Positions 1 through 7,991 of a stretch of 64,000 bases of DNA are shown in pieces (within the stretch, counting starts at the first letter, position 1; the number at the start of each line of letters is the position of its first letter). The stretch lies in assembly GCF_004217135.1 (NCBI RefSeq), contig NZ_SHKK01000001.1:3224001-3288000 (forward strand). Direction: 5' to 3'. Under the pieces are notes generated by a model, which was given only the letters and a program-made list of their open reading frames with translations, was not told where the DNA came from and searched no databases. The position numbers were made by a program, and so were the translations under genes. The DNA comes from Micromonospora violae. Its GTDB lineage: Bacteria > Actinomycetota > Actinomycetes > Mycobacteriales > Micromonosporaceae.

Positions 1-70
1 TCTTCGGTAGCAAGCGCGCCTGAGCCATCGGAAGTGATCACATTGACCGCCGCGCTGCCAGGGGTCCGAA

Positions 71-597
71 TCATCCGAAAAGTTCGCGGATAACTCCCAA
101 TGCTCGTGGCGAGATCGCTTCGTCGGGGTAGAAGTCGGCGCACAGACGTATAGCGTCGTCCACCGTCGTTACCTTGGCCAGCGCCGCCAGGGCGCGAAGG
201 TCGTCCACGTCGCGGGTTCGCGCCGCGAGCGCTTTCATCGCGAAGATGTGCTCCGGAGAGGCAGCCATCACGCGCAGGCCGGGTGGTCGAAGACTCGCCG
301 CTTGCCCGGGTCGTCCTTGCCGGATACATACACGCTGGCCTGCTCGTTGAGCCACCACGGCGGCAGGCCCAGTTCGTCGGCGACTGCACGCGCCTCATCG
401 AGGACGACTCCGTGCGGGACGAACATTGCGTCGACGTCCCTGGTGACCCGTTTCGCGTCGTAGGCGAGCGCCATCGCGGCACCACCGACAATGAAGATGT
501 CAGCGACGACTCCGCGGCGGACAAGCCGGTCGCCCAGGTGAGTGAACGCGCGTTCGAGTTCCGCGCGCCCCATGAGGACGCTGTCTGATCCGCTCAC
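71..597 (-). pseudogene. DUF6036-type nucleotidyltransferase (type IV toxin-antitoxin family), frameshifted
   Basis: Reads from a GTG at 597 (or ATG at 573) as a nucleotidyltransferase-fold protein with the motifs FIVGGAAMALAY and TRDVDAMF, typical of DUF6036/AbiEii-like proteins. The reading frame breaks at about 279-280: one frame ends RRVFDHPACA-stop, the other continues GLRVMAASPEH and runs to the stop at 71. One missing G in the run after CACCCG would restore RRVFDHPGLRVMAASPEH. The GTG start overlaps the stop of the upstream remnant (GTGA), as in an operon. The family is known from toxin-antitoxin pairs. The break could be real decay or a base-calling error. Confidence 0.7.
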
Positions 598-875
598 GCC
601 GCGGCCAGGTCGTGAACGGACAGGTACACACCGTGCTTCCGGAATGCAGCCGGGGCCCAGGCCAGGGCGCCGGCCCGGTGGATGGCCAGTTCGGCCGGGA
701 ACCATGCCCGGCGCAGAACACGTGCATCGACCCATGCGGGCGGTGCAAGATCTGCCTGCGCTAGCAGGTGCTCCGCGAGCGCGGCAAGCAGCGCGTCCCA
801 CCGTGGGTCTGCGGTCAGCCCGGGCTCATCCCTGAGCAGGTCGACCCTGGTTTCGGCGGGTTCCCAGCGGTACTC
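594..875 (-). pseudogene. 5'-truncated partner of the DUF6036 gene (C-terminal part only)
   Basis: An open frame of about 93 codons ends in WAPAAFRKHGVYLSVHDL and overlaps the start of the downstream nucleotidyltransferase gene by four bases. This C-terminal block resembles that of the small, often HTH-bearing proteins normally encoded just before DUF6036 genes. There is no start codon: an in-frame TAG (876-878) directly precedes the readable part, so the N-terminal half is missing. Transposase debris begins about 25 bases further on, so an insertion or deletion event probably removed the 5' end. The family assignment comes from the pairing and the C-terminal motif. Confidence 0.5.
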
Positions 876-902
876 CTAAGTCCCTGCCGTCACCACGAAC
901 GT

Positions 903-1165
903 TCACTGTGTTGAGTCAGTGGCGGGTTGGCCCCGGCGTCGTTGTCGTTCGCTGCGGATGCGGGCTCGTTCTCGGCCTTGGGCGGCCAGGACGTCGGAGT
1001 GACGAAGGTTGGCGTTGCGCCAGGGTAGGTATGCCTGCAATCGCCGGGTCAGAACGGGGTGGTTGGGGTGGTTCGAGCCGGCGATGACGAGGGTCCCTTT
1101 CGGCCCGAACTGGGCTCGATTGGGTTGGCCCAGGAGGCGTAGGACGGGGTGAAGCAGTTCGCGGG
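903..1165 (-). pseudogene. IS630-family transposase, C-terminal fragment
   Basis: On the minus strand the pieces SYASWANPIE, then FGPKGTLVIAGSNHPNHP and YLPWRNANLRHSDVLAAQ, match the C-terminal part of IS630-type transposases (the WxNPIE block carries a catalytic acidic residue). The match switches frame near 1110, so the fragment is frameshifted as well as lacking its N-terminal two thirds. It is an inactive relic. Confidence 0.6.
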
Positions 1166-1272
1166 CAGCCGGCGAAAACGCCCTGCCGGTGCCCAACCGG
1201 CACCGGCGCCGGCTGGCCGGAGGGCATCCGGTTCCTGGTCCGCTGAGAACGCCCGCACCCCGGCGCCCAACT

Positions 1273-1698
1273 GTCCTCGACACCATCGAAGGCTGGCGGC
1301 ATCAGGTCGTCGCCACCGACACCCCACCCGGCGGCGGCAGCATCCAGCACCTGGAGGCCCGACACCGCGCGCACGCCCGCGTCGAAGACCGCATCCGCAC
1401 CGGCAAGAACACCGGCTTCGGCCGGTTCCCGTCCCGGGTGTTCGCTATCAACCAGGCCTGGCTGCAACTCGCCCTGACCGGTATCGACCTGCTCGCCTGG
1501 ACCCAGAACCTGCTCCTGGACGGCGAGTTGGCCACAGCCGAGCCCAAGAAGCTGCGTTACCGGCTCCTGCACGTCGCAGCCCGAATCACCCGCACCGCCC
1601 GCCGGACACGACTCGCCATCGCCGCCAACTGGCCCTGGACCGACGCCCTGACCAGCGCATTCAACAAGCTCGCCGCACTACCCCGACCCACCGGCTGA
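1273..1698 (+). pseudogene. IS1380-family transposase, C-terminal fragment
   Basis: An open frame of about 140 residues contains VLDTIEGWRHQVVATDTP, RHRAHARVEDRIRTGK, FPSRVFAINQAW and GIDLLAWTQNLLLDG, the conserved C-terminal blocks of IS1380-family DDE transposases. The catalytic N-terminal half is absent; the DNA upstream belongs to an oppositely oriented IS630 relic. No terminal repeats were found. It is a dead remnant. Confidence 0.7.
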
Positions 1699-2038
1699 CT
1701 TCGAGACCCACGCCCCAACCAGCAACACGGAGGAACCCGGCCCCGCGCCGGGCCCTCAGCATGCCAACAAAGCGGCAACAGAAACGCAACCAACTTCATC
1801 GAACAGCAGCTATGGATTCCCACTCGAGTGAAAGACCGAGGCTAATCCTCGAAGGAGACCTGCGCGCCGCCGCTGGGCTATATCCTCCGGGGCCTGGCAC
1901 TGGATTTCCTGCCCGACGAAAGTCGCGAGGAGTTGGGGCACCTTGCCTGCGGCCGAGCGGGGGCGCAGGTGGTGAGCGCCACGGATGCGGCCGGCGGGGA
2001 CCGGGGCGCACCAGCGATTCAAAGCCCGCCGTCGGCTG
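1699..2038. other. Intergenic DNA with no supported gene
   Basis: About 340 bases between the IS1380 relic and the stop of the aldehyde dehydrogenase gene. Short open frames exist on both strands but none has recognisable protein features or a convincing ribosome site. The DNA is probably IS flank. Confidence 0.4.
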
Positions 2039-3487
2039 TCACCGCAGGCGGGTGACCGTCTTGTGCTCGACGTAGCCGGTCAGGCCGACCTTGCCGTACT
2101 CGCGACCGAGGCCGCTGGCCTTGTAACCGCCGAACGGGCCGTCGAAGCTGATCGGCGAGCCGTTCACTGTGACGGTGCCAGTACGCAGCCGGCGGGCTAT
2201 GTCCAGGGCCCGCTCGGGGCTCGTAGTCCAGATTCCACCGGAGAGACCGTAGTCGGAGTCGTTGGCGATCCGCACTGCCTCGTCCTCGTCGTCATAGGCG
2301 ATCACAGCCAGGACCGGGCCGAAAATCTCCTCCTGCGCGATGCGCATGCTGTTCTTGACATCGGCGAAGACGGTCGGGGTGACGTAGTTGCCCTGCTCCA
2401 GGCCCTGGGGCACCTCGGGGCCACCGGTCACCAGGCGGGCGCCTTCCGCGATACCCAGCTTGATGTAGTCGATCACGCGTTGCTGCTGGTCCGGCCGGAT
2501 CATCGGGCCGACGAAGGTGTCCGGCTCGGACGGATCTCCGACCTTCAGCGACTCCACCATCTCCTTGAGCGCCGCGACGACCTCGTCATAGCGGCTACGC
2601 GGAGCCAGGATCCGGGTCTGCAGGATGCAGGCCTCGCCGTTGTTGCCCAGGGAACCGAAGCGCAGCCCCTGCATCACCGCGGGCAGGTCGGCGTCGGCCA
2701 GGATGATGGCGGCAGACTTGCCGCCCAACTCCAGGCCAACCCGCTTGAGGTGCTCCCCGGCGATCGAGGCGATACGACGGCCGGCCCGGGTCGACCCAGT
2801 GAACGAGATCTTGTCAACGTCCGGGTGCGAGACGAGGTATTCGCTGGTCTCCCGGTCCGCCGGCAGAATGCTGAGCACGCCATCGGGCAGGCCGGCCTCG
2901 TGCCAGAGGTCGGCAAGCAACATCATGCTCAGCGAGTTCTCCGGGGAGACCTTCAGTACCACGGTGTTACCGGCCAGCAGCGCGGGCACCAGCTTGGCGG
3001 TGGCGGCGGAGAACGGCGAGTTCCACGGGATGACCGCGGCGACCACGCCGATCGCCTCGCGCCGAACGATGGTGTCGAAAGCCACCGTGGGATCGGAGGG
3101 CTCGACGACCTCTTCCCAGCCGAACTCCTCGGCCGCCTTCAGGTAGGCGTTGACCTGCCGGGTCAGGAAAGGCTGACCGGCCTTCGTGAACCAGCCGGCC
3201 GATCCGTTCTCGGCCGAGATCGCTGCCGCAATATCGTCGGCCCGCGCGGCGCGCAACGCGTCGTAGCGGCGGATGACCTCTTGGCGCTCCTCCGGCATCG
3301 TATGCGGCCACGGCCCGTTGTCGAACGCCGCACGGGCGGCGGCGACAGCCGCGTCCACATCGGCGTTGGCGGCCTGGGCCACCTGGCCGAGCACGGACTG
3401 GTCGTGCGGGGAGCGGATCTCCAGCAGCTTCGAACTGCTGGGCGTCATCCAGGTACCGCCGATGTAGAGCTTGTCGCGGACAATCAT
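2039..3487 (-). CDS. Aldehyde dehydrogenase family protein
   Basis: A 482-residue NAD(P)-dependent aldehyde dehydrogenase, oxidising an aldehyde to the acid in the cytoplasm. Visible family features: the cofactor-site block IPWN (about 153-156), the general base Glu in LELGGK (about E253), and the catalytic Cys in GNNGEAC (about C287); length is normal for the superfamily. It is the last gene of a minus-strand group with two short-chain dehydrogenases (59 bases after the nearer one), so it may oxidise the aldehyde made by an SDR from an alcohol. The substrate cannot be read from sequence. The divergent TetR gene is the likely regulator. Confidence 0.88.
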   Translation of the reverse strand: MIVRDKLYIGGTWMTPSSSKLLEIRSPHDQSVLGQVAQAANADVDAAVAAARAAFDNGPWPHTMPEERQEVIRRYDALRAARADDIAAAISAENGSAGWFTKAGQPFLTRQVNAYLKAAEEFGWEEVVEPSDPTVAFDTIVRREAIGVVAAVIPWNSPFSAATAKLVPALLAGNTVVLKVSPENSLSMMLLADLWHEAGLPDGVLSILPADRETSEYLVSHPDVDKISFTGSTRAGRRIASIAGEHLKRVGLELGGKSAAIILADADLPAVMQGLRFGSLGNNGEACILQTRILAPRSRYDEVVAALKEMVESLKVGDPSEPDTFVGPMIRPDQQQRVIDYIKLGIAEGARLVTGGPEVPQGLEQGNYVTPTVFADVKNSMRIAQEEIFGPVLAVIAYDDEDEAVRIANDSDYGLSGGIWTTSPERALDIARRLRTGTVTVNGSPISFDGPFGGYKASGLGREYGKVGLTGYVEHKTVTRLR

Positions 3488-3546
3488 CAGTCACGTCTTT
3501 CTAGTGAGGGGAGGGAAATCGGGCATCAGGCGGTGGGGCGTGCGCC

Positions 3547-4437
3547 CTAGCTGATTGGGAAAGTTGGGGGGCGGACCATCTTGGCGACCGAGGTCTCGGC
3601 GAAGTCGCCGAGACCGTCGAGATCCGTGGATTGGCTCACCTCACGCCACGCGGCGTCCTCCGTGGCCCTGGCCTCGGCGATCAGCGGCGCGAGCCAGGCC
3701 GCGTCCGAGCCCAGGAGTAGCCGAACCGGCGGCTGCGGCTCCTCCGTGATCCGCAGGATCACACGCGCCATCTTTGCTGGATCGCCGCGCTGTACGTCCT
3801 GATTGTCACGGTACGTCCGTACGAAGGCGCCAACTGTCTCGTCGTACTCGTCCTGCATGGGCGGCACGGACATCGGGGCAGCCGCCCACGGCGTCCGAAT
3901 GCCGCCCGGCTCGACCAGGGTGGCGTGGATGCCGATCGTCTCCACCTCGCGTGCGAGGATCTCCGTGAAACCGCCCAGCGCCCACTTGGCCGCCTGATAT
4001 GCCGCCAGGCCGGCCTGGGCGCGTCGGCCGCCAATCGTCGAGACGTTCACGATGCTGCCGGAGCGCTGTGGGCGTAACACCGGCAGGGCGGCCCGCACCA
4101 TGTTGACCGCACCGAAGAAATTGATCTCGACGGTCCGGCGGAACTCGTCCTCCGGCATGTCTTCAATCGAGCCGACGCTGCGGTATCCGGCGCTGTTCAC
4201 CAGCACGTCGAGGCGGCCGAACTCGCTGACCGCGTACTGGACCGCCGTCCGTGCGTCAGCGCTGGAGGTCACGTCGACGGCGAGTACGCGCAACCGGTCC
4301 TGCTGTTGGTCCGGCACCGGCAGGACGTCGGTGGTCAAATCCGTCGCAAGCACGTTGTGCCCGGCCTGCAGCCCGACATCGACCAGGTGCCGACCCAGGC
4401 CTCCGCCCGCTCCGGTCACCAAGAGTGTCTTTGTCAT
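3547..4437 (-). CDS. SDR family oxidoreductase
   Basis: A 296-residue classical short-chain dehydrogenase/reductase. Seen: cofactor motif TGAGGGLG (8-15), NSAG (81-84), and a catalytic Ser133-Tyr147-Lys151 set in NVSTIGG and YQAAK. It is about 45 residues longer than the minimal SDR, with a C-terminal extension shared with its neighbour. It lies between a second SDR (123 bases upstream) and an aldehyde dehydrogenase. Many stretches match the neighbouring SDR, for example the FPEDEFR/MPEDEFR and EPGGIRT(P/G)WAA blocks, so the two look like a tandem duplication. The substrate is unknown. Confidence 0.88.
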   Translation of the reverse strand: MTKTLLVTGAGGGLGRHLVDVGLQAGHNVLATDLTTDVLPVPDQQQDRLRVLAVDVTSSADARTAVQYAVSEFGRLDVLVNSAGYRSVGSIEDMPEDEFRRTVEINFFGAVNMVRAALPVLRPQRSGSIVNVSTIGGRRAQAGLAAYQAAKWALGGFTEILAREVETIGIHATLVEPGGIRTPWAAAPMSVPPMQDEYDETVGAFVRTYRDNQDVQRGDPAKMARVILRITEEPQPPVRLLLGSDAAWLAPLIAEARATEDAAWREVSQSTDLDGLGDFAETSVAKMVRPPTFPIS

Positions 4438-4560
4438 TGCGTCTCACCCACACTTTCACGGAATTTCGGGGCACGGCTGCGCCCTCCACACCGAGCCGCG
4501 ACAAGCGACCTGAGCGCATGCTCGGCCACGAACAGTCCGCAGGTCGCCGGGCTCTGGCGG

Positions 4561-5403
4561 TCAGGACTTAACCGGGTGGTCCGTGGAACGGCTGACCTCG
4601 GCCCACGTCCGGGCCTCCGTGTTGCGCTCCTCGCCCGAGTTCAACGCGATCTCCAGGGCGTCGCTACCGAGCAGCAGTCGGCGCGGGGGCTCCGGCACGT
4701 CGAGGATGTCGACGATCGCCTTGGCCATCCGGGCCGGGTCACCAGGCTCGTTGCCGGCGTAGGCCGCGAACCGTTCCAACCACGCGCCGACGGTCTGCTC
4801 GTAGCCCTCGCTGAGCTGGCCGGAGGCGGTCGCGGCCCCGGCGGCCCAACCGGTACGGATGCCGCCCGGCTCGACGATCGTCACCTTGATGCCCAGCGGG
4901 GCGACCTCGTTCGCCAGCACCTCGGAGAAGCCCTCGACGCCGAATTTCGCCGTCTGGTAGGCGCTGAGGCCTGGGGTGCCGCCGACCCGCCCGCCGATGG
5001 ACGAGATCTGCACGATGTGTCCGGCGCGCTGGCGGCGCAGGACGGGCAGCGCCGCCCTGGTCACGTTGATGGTTCCGTACAGGTTTGCGTCGACCTGTGC
5101 CCGGAACTCATCCTCCGGGAAGTCCTCCACCGAACTGCTGGCGGCGTAACCGGCATTGTTGATCACCACGTCGAGGGAACCGAACTTGTCGACGGTCGCC
5201 GCGACCACGTCGCGGCACGCCTCAGGCGAGGTGACGTCCAGCAGCAGGGGCAGGAGTCGCTCCGGGTATTCCCGAGTCAGGTCCGTCAGCGAATGTGGGT
5301 TGCGCGAGGTCACCGCGACTCGATCGCCTGCCCCGAGTGCTGCCAGGGTGAGGGCCTTTCCGAGACCCTGGGAACCGCCGGTGATCAGCCATGTGCGTGC
5401 CAT
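4561..5403 (-). CDS. SDR family oxidoreductase
   Basis: A 280-residue short-chain dehydrogenase/reductase with TGGSQGLG (8-15), NNAG (82-85), Ser134/135, Tyr149 and Lys153 (YQTAK). It starts at an ATG at 5403 preceded by AGGAGG-like sequence. It is the first gene of the minus-strand SDR-SDR-ALDH group and is divergent from a TetR regulator across 177 bases, so it is probably under that regulator. It is paralogous to the next SDR. The substrate cannot be assigned from sequence. Confidence 0.88.
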   Translation of the reverse strand: MARTWLITGGSQGLGKALTLAALGAGDRVAVTSRNPHSLTDLTREYPERLLPLLLDVTSPEACRDVVAATVDKFGSLDVVINNAGYAASSSVEDFPEDEFRAQVDANLYGTINVTRAALPVLRRQRAGHIVQISSIGGRVGGTPGLSAYQTAKFGVEGFSEVLANEVAPLGIKVTIVEPGGIRTGWAAGAATASGQLSEGYEQTVGAWLERFAAYAGNEPGDPARMAKAIVDILDVPEPPRRLLLGSDALEIALNSGEERNTEARTWAEVSRSTDHPVKS

Positions 5404-5580
5404 GGCACCTCCTTCTGTCTAGAACTGAACCCACTCGGATTCAGCCCGCCTGTGCCGCGAGATATGCGTGGTAGATCTTCACCTAACCACGACTTGACTG
5501 TAGCACTAACGGACTCGAACAGCTCCTCGGTGAGGAGGATCGTGAGGTTATCTACTACCACTGTTACGCTTGGAGCTATC
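5404..5580. promoter_or_regulatory. Divergent promoter region between SDR and tetR genes
   Basis: A 177-base intergenic gap between divergent genes. It holds a perfect palindrome CTCCTC-GGT-GAGGAG at 5523-5537, 44 bases before the TetR start, and a TTGACT hexamer at 5495-5500 that could serve as a -35. TetR-family regulators usually bind palindromes in such gaps. The operator assignment is inference. Confidence 0.35.
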
Positions 5581-6126
5581 ATGAGAGCTGACGCCGCCCG
5601 CAACCTCGCTGCCGTCCTGCGCACCGGGGCCCGCCTGCTGGCGGAGGACCCGAGCACCTCGATCTCCGCCATAGCCAGCGCGGCGGGAGTGGACCGCACC
5701 ACCGTTCACCGCCGCTTCGCCAATCGCGAAGCCCTGCTCAGCGCCGTCTTCCAGGCCAAGCTCGACTCGGCGGAGCGAGTCCTCGACGACTCGCGGCTTA
5801 CGGAGGCTCCGGTAGCGGTCGCATTGCACCGCTACGTGGAAGGGATCATTCCGGTCAGCCGTGACTGGCCCGTCGACACGCGCCGCATGATGCGCGCGGA
5901 TCCCGCCGCCGACAGACGACGTCAGCAGCAGAGTCAGCGACTGAATGACTTCCTCAAACGCGCTTCCGATGAGGGCTACCTTCGCCCCGACACCTCCCCG
6001 GCCTGGGCGCGGGCGGTCCTCAACCAACTGGTGGAGACCGCCGCCCATCACTTCCCCGAAACGGCTCCCCCACGGGCGGCCGACCTGGTCGTGGAGACCT
6101 TCCTCAACGGCCTCGGCCCGTCGTGA
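5581..6126 (+). CDS. TetR/AcrR family transcriptional regulator
   Basis: A 181-residue protein. The N-terminal DNA-binding domain is clear: SISAIASAAGVDRTTVHRRF followed by REALL (residues about 25-55) is the TetR helix-turn-helix. The C-terminal ligand domain is not recognisable by eye. The ATG at 5581 is chosen because GGAG lies at 5572-5575 and the homology starts there; the frame stays open far upstream but only as antisense to the SDR genes. It probably represses the divergent SDR/ALDH group and itself. Confidence 0.85.
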   Translation: MRADAARNLAAVLRTGARLLAEDPSTSISAIASAAGVDRTTVHRRFANREALLSAVFQAKLDSAERVLDDSRLTEAPVAVALHRYVEGIIPVSRDWPVDTRRMMRADPAADRRRQQQSQRLNDFLKRASDEGYLRPDTSPAWARAVLNQLVETAAHHFPETAPPRAADLVVETFLNGLGPS

Positions 6127-6410
6127 CAACCGGGAGCCGCCACCGAAGTTCGGCCTCGGTCCGGGATCCCGCTTCTCCGGCACCAGGGGTCGGCGGTGTC
6201 ACATTGACGGCTGATCTTGGTTGTTGCGGTGGGCCGCTTCCTCAATCGCCAGCGCCGCACCTGCGGCGGCGACACGACCTGGGATCGCGCCCAAGGCGAC
6301 GGCGCAGCCGCAGCTCGATGCCCTCACTGTGACCCGCGAGAGCTCCACCGGCCCGGTGCACCGGCTTCGTCGGGAGCGTTTGCGTGTAGTTCGACCCGCG
6401 CTTCGGCGAG

Positions 6411-6818
6411 GTGGGCGGTCCGACCTGGCAGCCTGACAACGACACCAGCAGGTGGATCCGATTCTGCCTAAGCGCTCATCACCAACAAGCCCAACTGGTC
6501 CGACAACGCCTCGATCAGGCCGCGCAGCTCTGGGAACTGCTCGACACCTGGGTCCGACGCGCGGCGCTACCCGAGCGGGCGGTCAGCGCCCTCTACCTGG
6601 CCGCCACCGGCGGTCGAGTGCGCCGCACTGTCTATCAGCGCGATGAGAGCCTCACCGACGACCAAGCAACCCGCGACCTTCGCGCCCTCGCCCGGGCAGG
6701 CATGCTCGAACAACACGGCGAAACCCGAGGCAGGTTCTACCTCACCTCGCCGATACTGCGCGACCTCGCAGCCCCCGCGCTGCGCCCAAAGGAAATCATC
6801 GACCCGTACCGACGGTGA
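6411..6818 (+). pseudogene. Fic/DOC family protein, C-terminal remnant
   Basis: The translated frame carries WQPDNDTSRWIRFCL, RLDQAAQLWELLD, LYLAATGGRVRRTVYQ and ARAGMLEQHGETRGRFY, the C-terminal winged-helix part that follows the Fic domain in actinobacterial Fic proteins. The Fic core motif HPFxxGNGR is absent. Directly upstream the frame runs into a stop (VCV-stop-FDPRFGEVGGP), so the N-terminal portion has decayed. It is probably non-functional. Confidence 0.5.
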
Positions 6819-6967
6819 GCCGCAACTCCGGCACGCTCACCACCATGAATCTGCGACGTCTGCGCGCCGAAGAGACGCCATTTCCTGTCACCGAATTGGA
6901 CAGATGCGGCCAATCCTAGCCGGACAGCCGCTTCCAAGATTTACCACATTTGGTTCTAAGTAATCCC

Positions 6968-6994
6968 AAATAGGACAGCCACCCTGTCCTATTT
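6968..6994. terminator. Perfect 11-bp inverted repeat, terminator-like
   Basis: AAATAGGACAG at 6968-6978 is exactly complementary to CTGTCCTATTT at 6984-6994 across a 5-base loop. It lies about 150 bases after the Fic remnant and just outside the defence island. It has no long U-tract, so it could be an intrinsic hairpin, an operator or an element-end structure. Confidence 0.4.
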
Positions 6995-7015
6995 ATCGTG
7001 ATTTTCCACGAAGTT

Positions 7016-7041
7016 TGGTGTCCGAGGGGGGATCTGAACAC
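7016..7041 (-). other. tRNA 3'-end-like sequence, possible attachment-site remnant
   Basis: Read on the minus strand this stretch contains CCCCCCTCGGACACCA, preceded by TTCAGATC, which looks like the T-arm, acceptor strand and CCA end of a tRNA. The rest of a tRNA cannot be folded around it. Integrated elements often leave such fragments at their ends, and the defence island begins just to the right. No second copy was found near the recombinase gene, so the assignment is tentative. Confidence 0.25.
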
Positions 7042-7163
7042 ATATTTAGAGCATCCACGCTTAGCGTGGGTGTTCATGCGCTTAACGTACCAGCTCGCGC
7101 GCCTGGTTCAAAGACGCGTCCCCATTGAGTGGCGCGTTGAGAAGCATATAGAGGCCGTGGCGA

Positions 7164-7982
7164 TTAGCTTGCCGTCGCCGCCAAGTCGTTAAGGGCAGCG
7201 TTAATCACGGGCCAGCACATGCTGACTGTGTCTTGGTCAGGAGCATGGCCAATATTTACTTGCGCGTTGGGGTGAACAAGGTTGCGGTACTCGCGCAGGG
7301 TGGTGGCGAAACCGTGGACGTCGGCTTGAATCCACTCGTTGTCGTGGGCGGTCTGAAGGAGGTTGTGCAGATTCCACTTCTTGAGTGGTTCGCTCGAGCC
7401 GGGCAGGCGGGCCTTGACGGCGTCGAGCAGAACGCCTTCGAGGAGGCTGCCGAGCATGATGACGGCGCTAGAGTAGGCGCCGTTGCGGTCGCAGACCCGC
7501 GCCTCGTTGAGTCGGCTGTCGAGGATGGTGGCGAGGTCGGCGTCGCGGACGAGGTCGGCCATGGTCACGTGGAGCATGACGTCTGGTGACTGTTGCTCTT
7601 GGTCGGCTGGCTGTTTACACGGGCGGATGGCGGGTCGCCCCTGGCTATGGGCAACCTCGAACCCTTCTACGACCAGGATGCCGTTGAGCAGGTTGGTAAC
7701 TTCGGCGGCCGCGAGGGGCTCGTTGCGGTGGATGTACTCGCGTCGGTCGGCGAGGCGGCACACGAGTGCGTCGATGGCACCGGGGGTGTTGCGCCGTTGG
7801 AGGAGTTGGCTAGTGAGCCAGTTGCGGCGTTGTTCTCCGTTGTATGGGGCGGCGTTGTCCCAGCCAGCCTGTTGAAGAAGTTTGGGTAGCTCGGCCCCGC
7901 GGCGGTAGACGGGGTAGTCGTCGCCGCCGCAGGCGATGCGGGCGATCTCGTCAAGGGTGTTGTCGTCGATGCCTTCGAGCAC
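7164..7982 (-). CDS. HEPN-like domain protein, helicase partner
   Basis: A 272-residue protein starting at GTG 7982, with an AGGAG site overlapping the stop of the upstream helicase gene (9-base gap), so the two are co-transcribed. The C-terminal third is all-helical with LREYRNLVHP (about 229-238), the R-x(4-6)-H signature of HEPN ribonuclease-like domains also seen in abortive-infection proteins. The N-terminal 90 residues are a separate helical region resembling small adaptor domains of defence proteins. Its likely role is a toxic or nucleic-acid-cleaving effector controlled by the helicase. The exact family is not certain. Confidence 0.55.
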   Translation of the reverse strand: MLEGIDDNTLDEIARIACGGDDYPVYRRGAELPKLLQQAGWDNAAPYNGEQRRNWLTSQLLQRRNTPGAIDALVCRLADRREYIHRNEPLAAAEVTNLLNGILVVEGFEVAHSQGRPAIRPCKQPADQEQQSPDVMLHVTMADLVRDADLATILDSRLNEARVCDRNGAYSSAVIMLGSLLEGVLLDAVKARLPGSSEPLKKWNLHNLLQTAHDNEWIQADVHGFATTLREYRNLVHPNAQVNIGHAPDQDTVSMCWPVINAALNDLAATAS

Positions 7983-7991
7983 GCGGGTCTC

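Noticed and set aside
1985..3550. A 521-codon plus-strand open frame opposite the aldehyde dehydrogenase gene
   Set aside because: The minus strand encodes a complete aldehyde dehydrogenase with catalytic residues; the plus-strand frame has no motifs and is a high-GC shadow.
4306..5580. Long N-terminal extension of the TetR gene in the same frame
   Set aside because: It is antisense to both the SDR genes and has no family similarity; the TetR start at 5581 has its own ribosome site.
7016..7041. Intact tRNA gene
   Set aside because: Only T-arm and acceptor-like sequence is present; the anticodon and D arms cannot be formed from the flanking bases.
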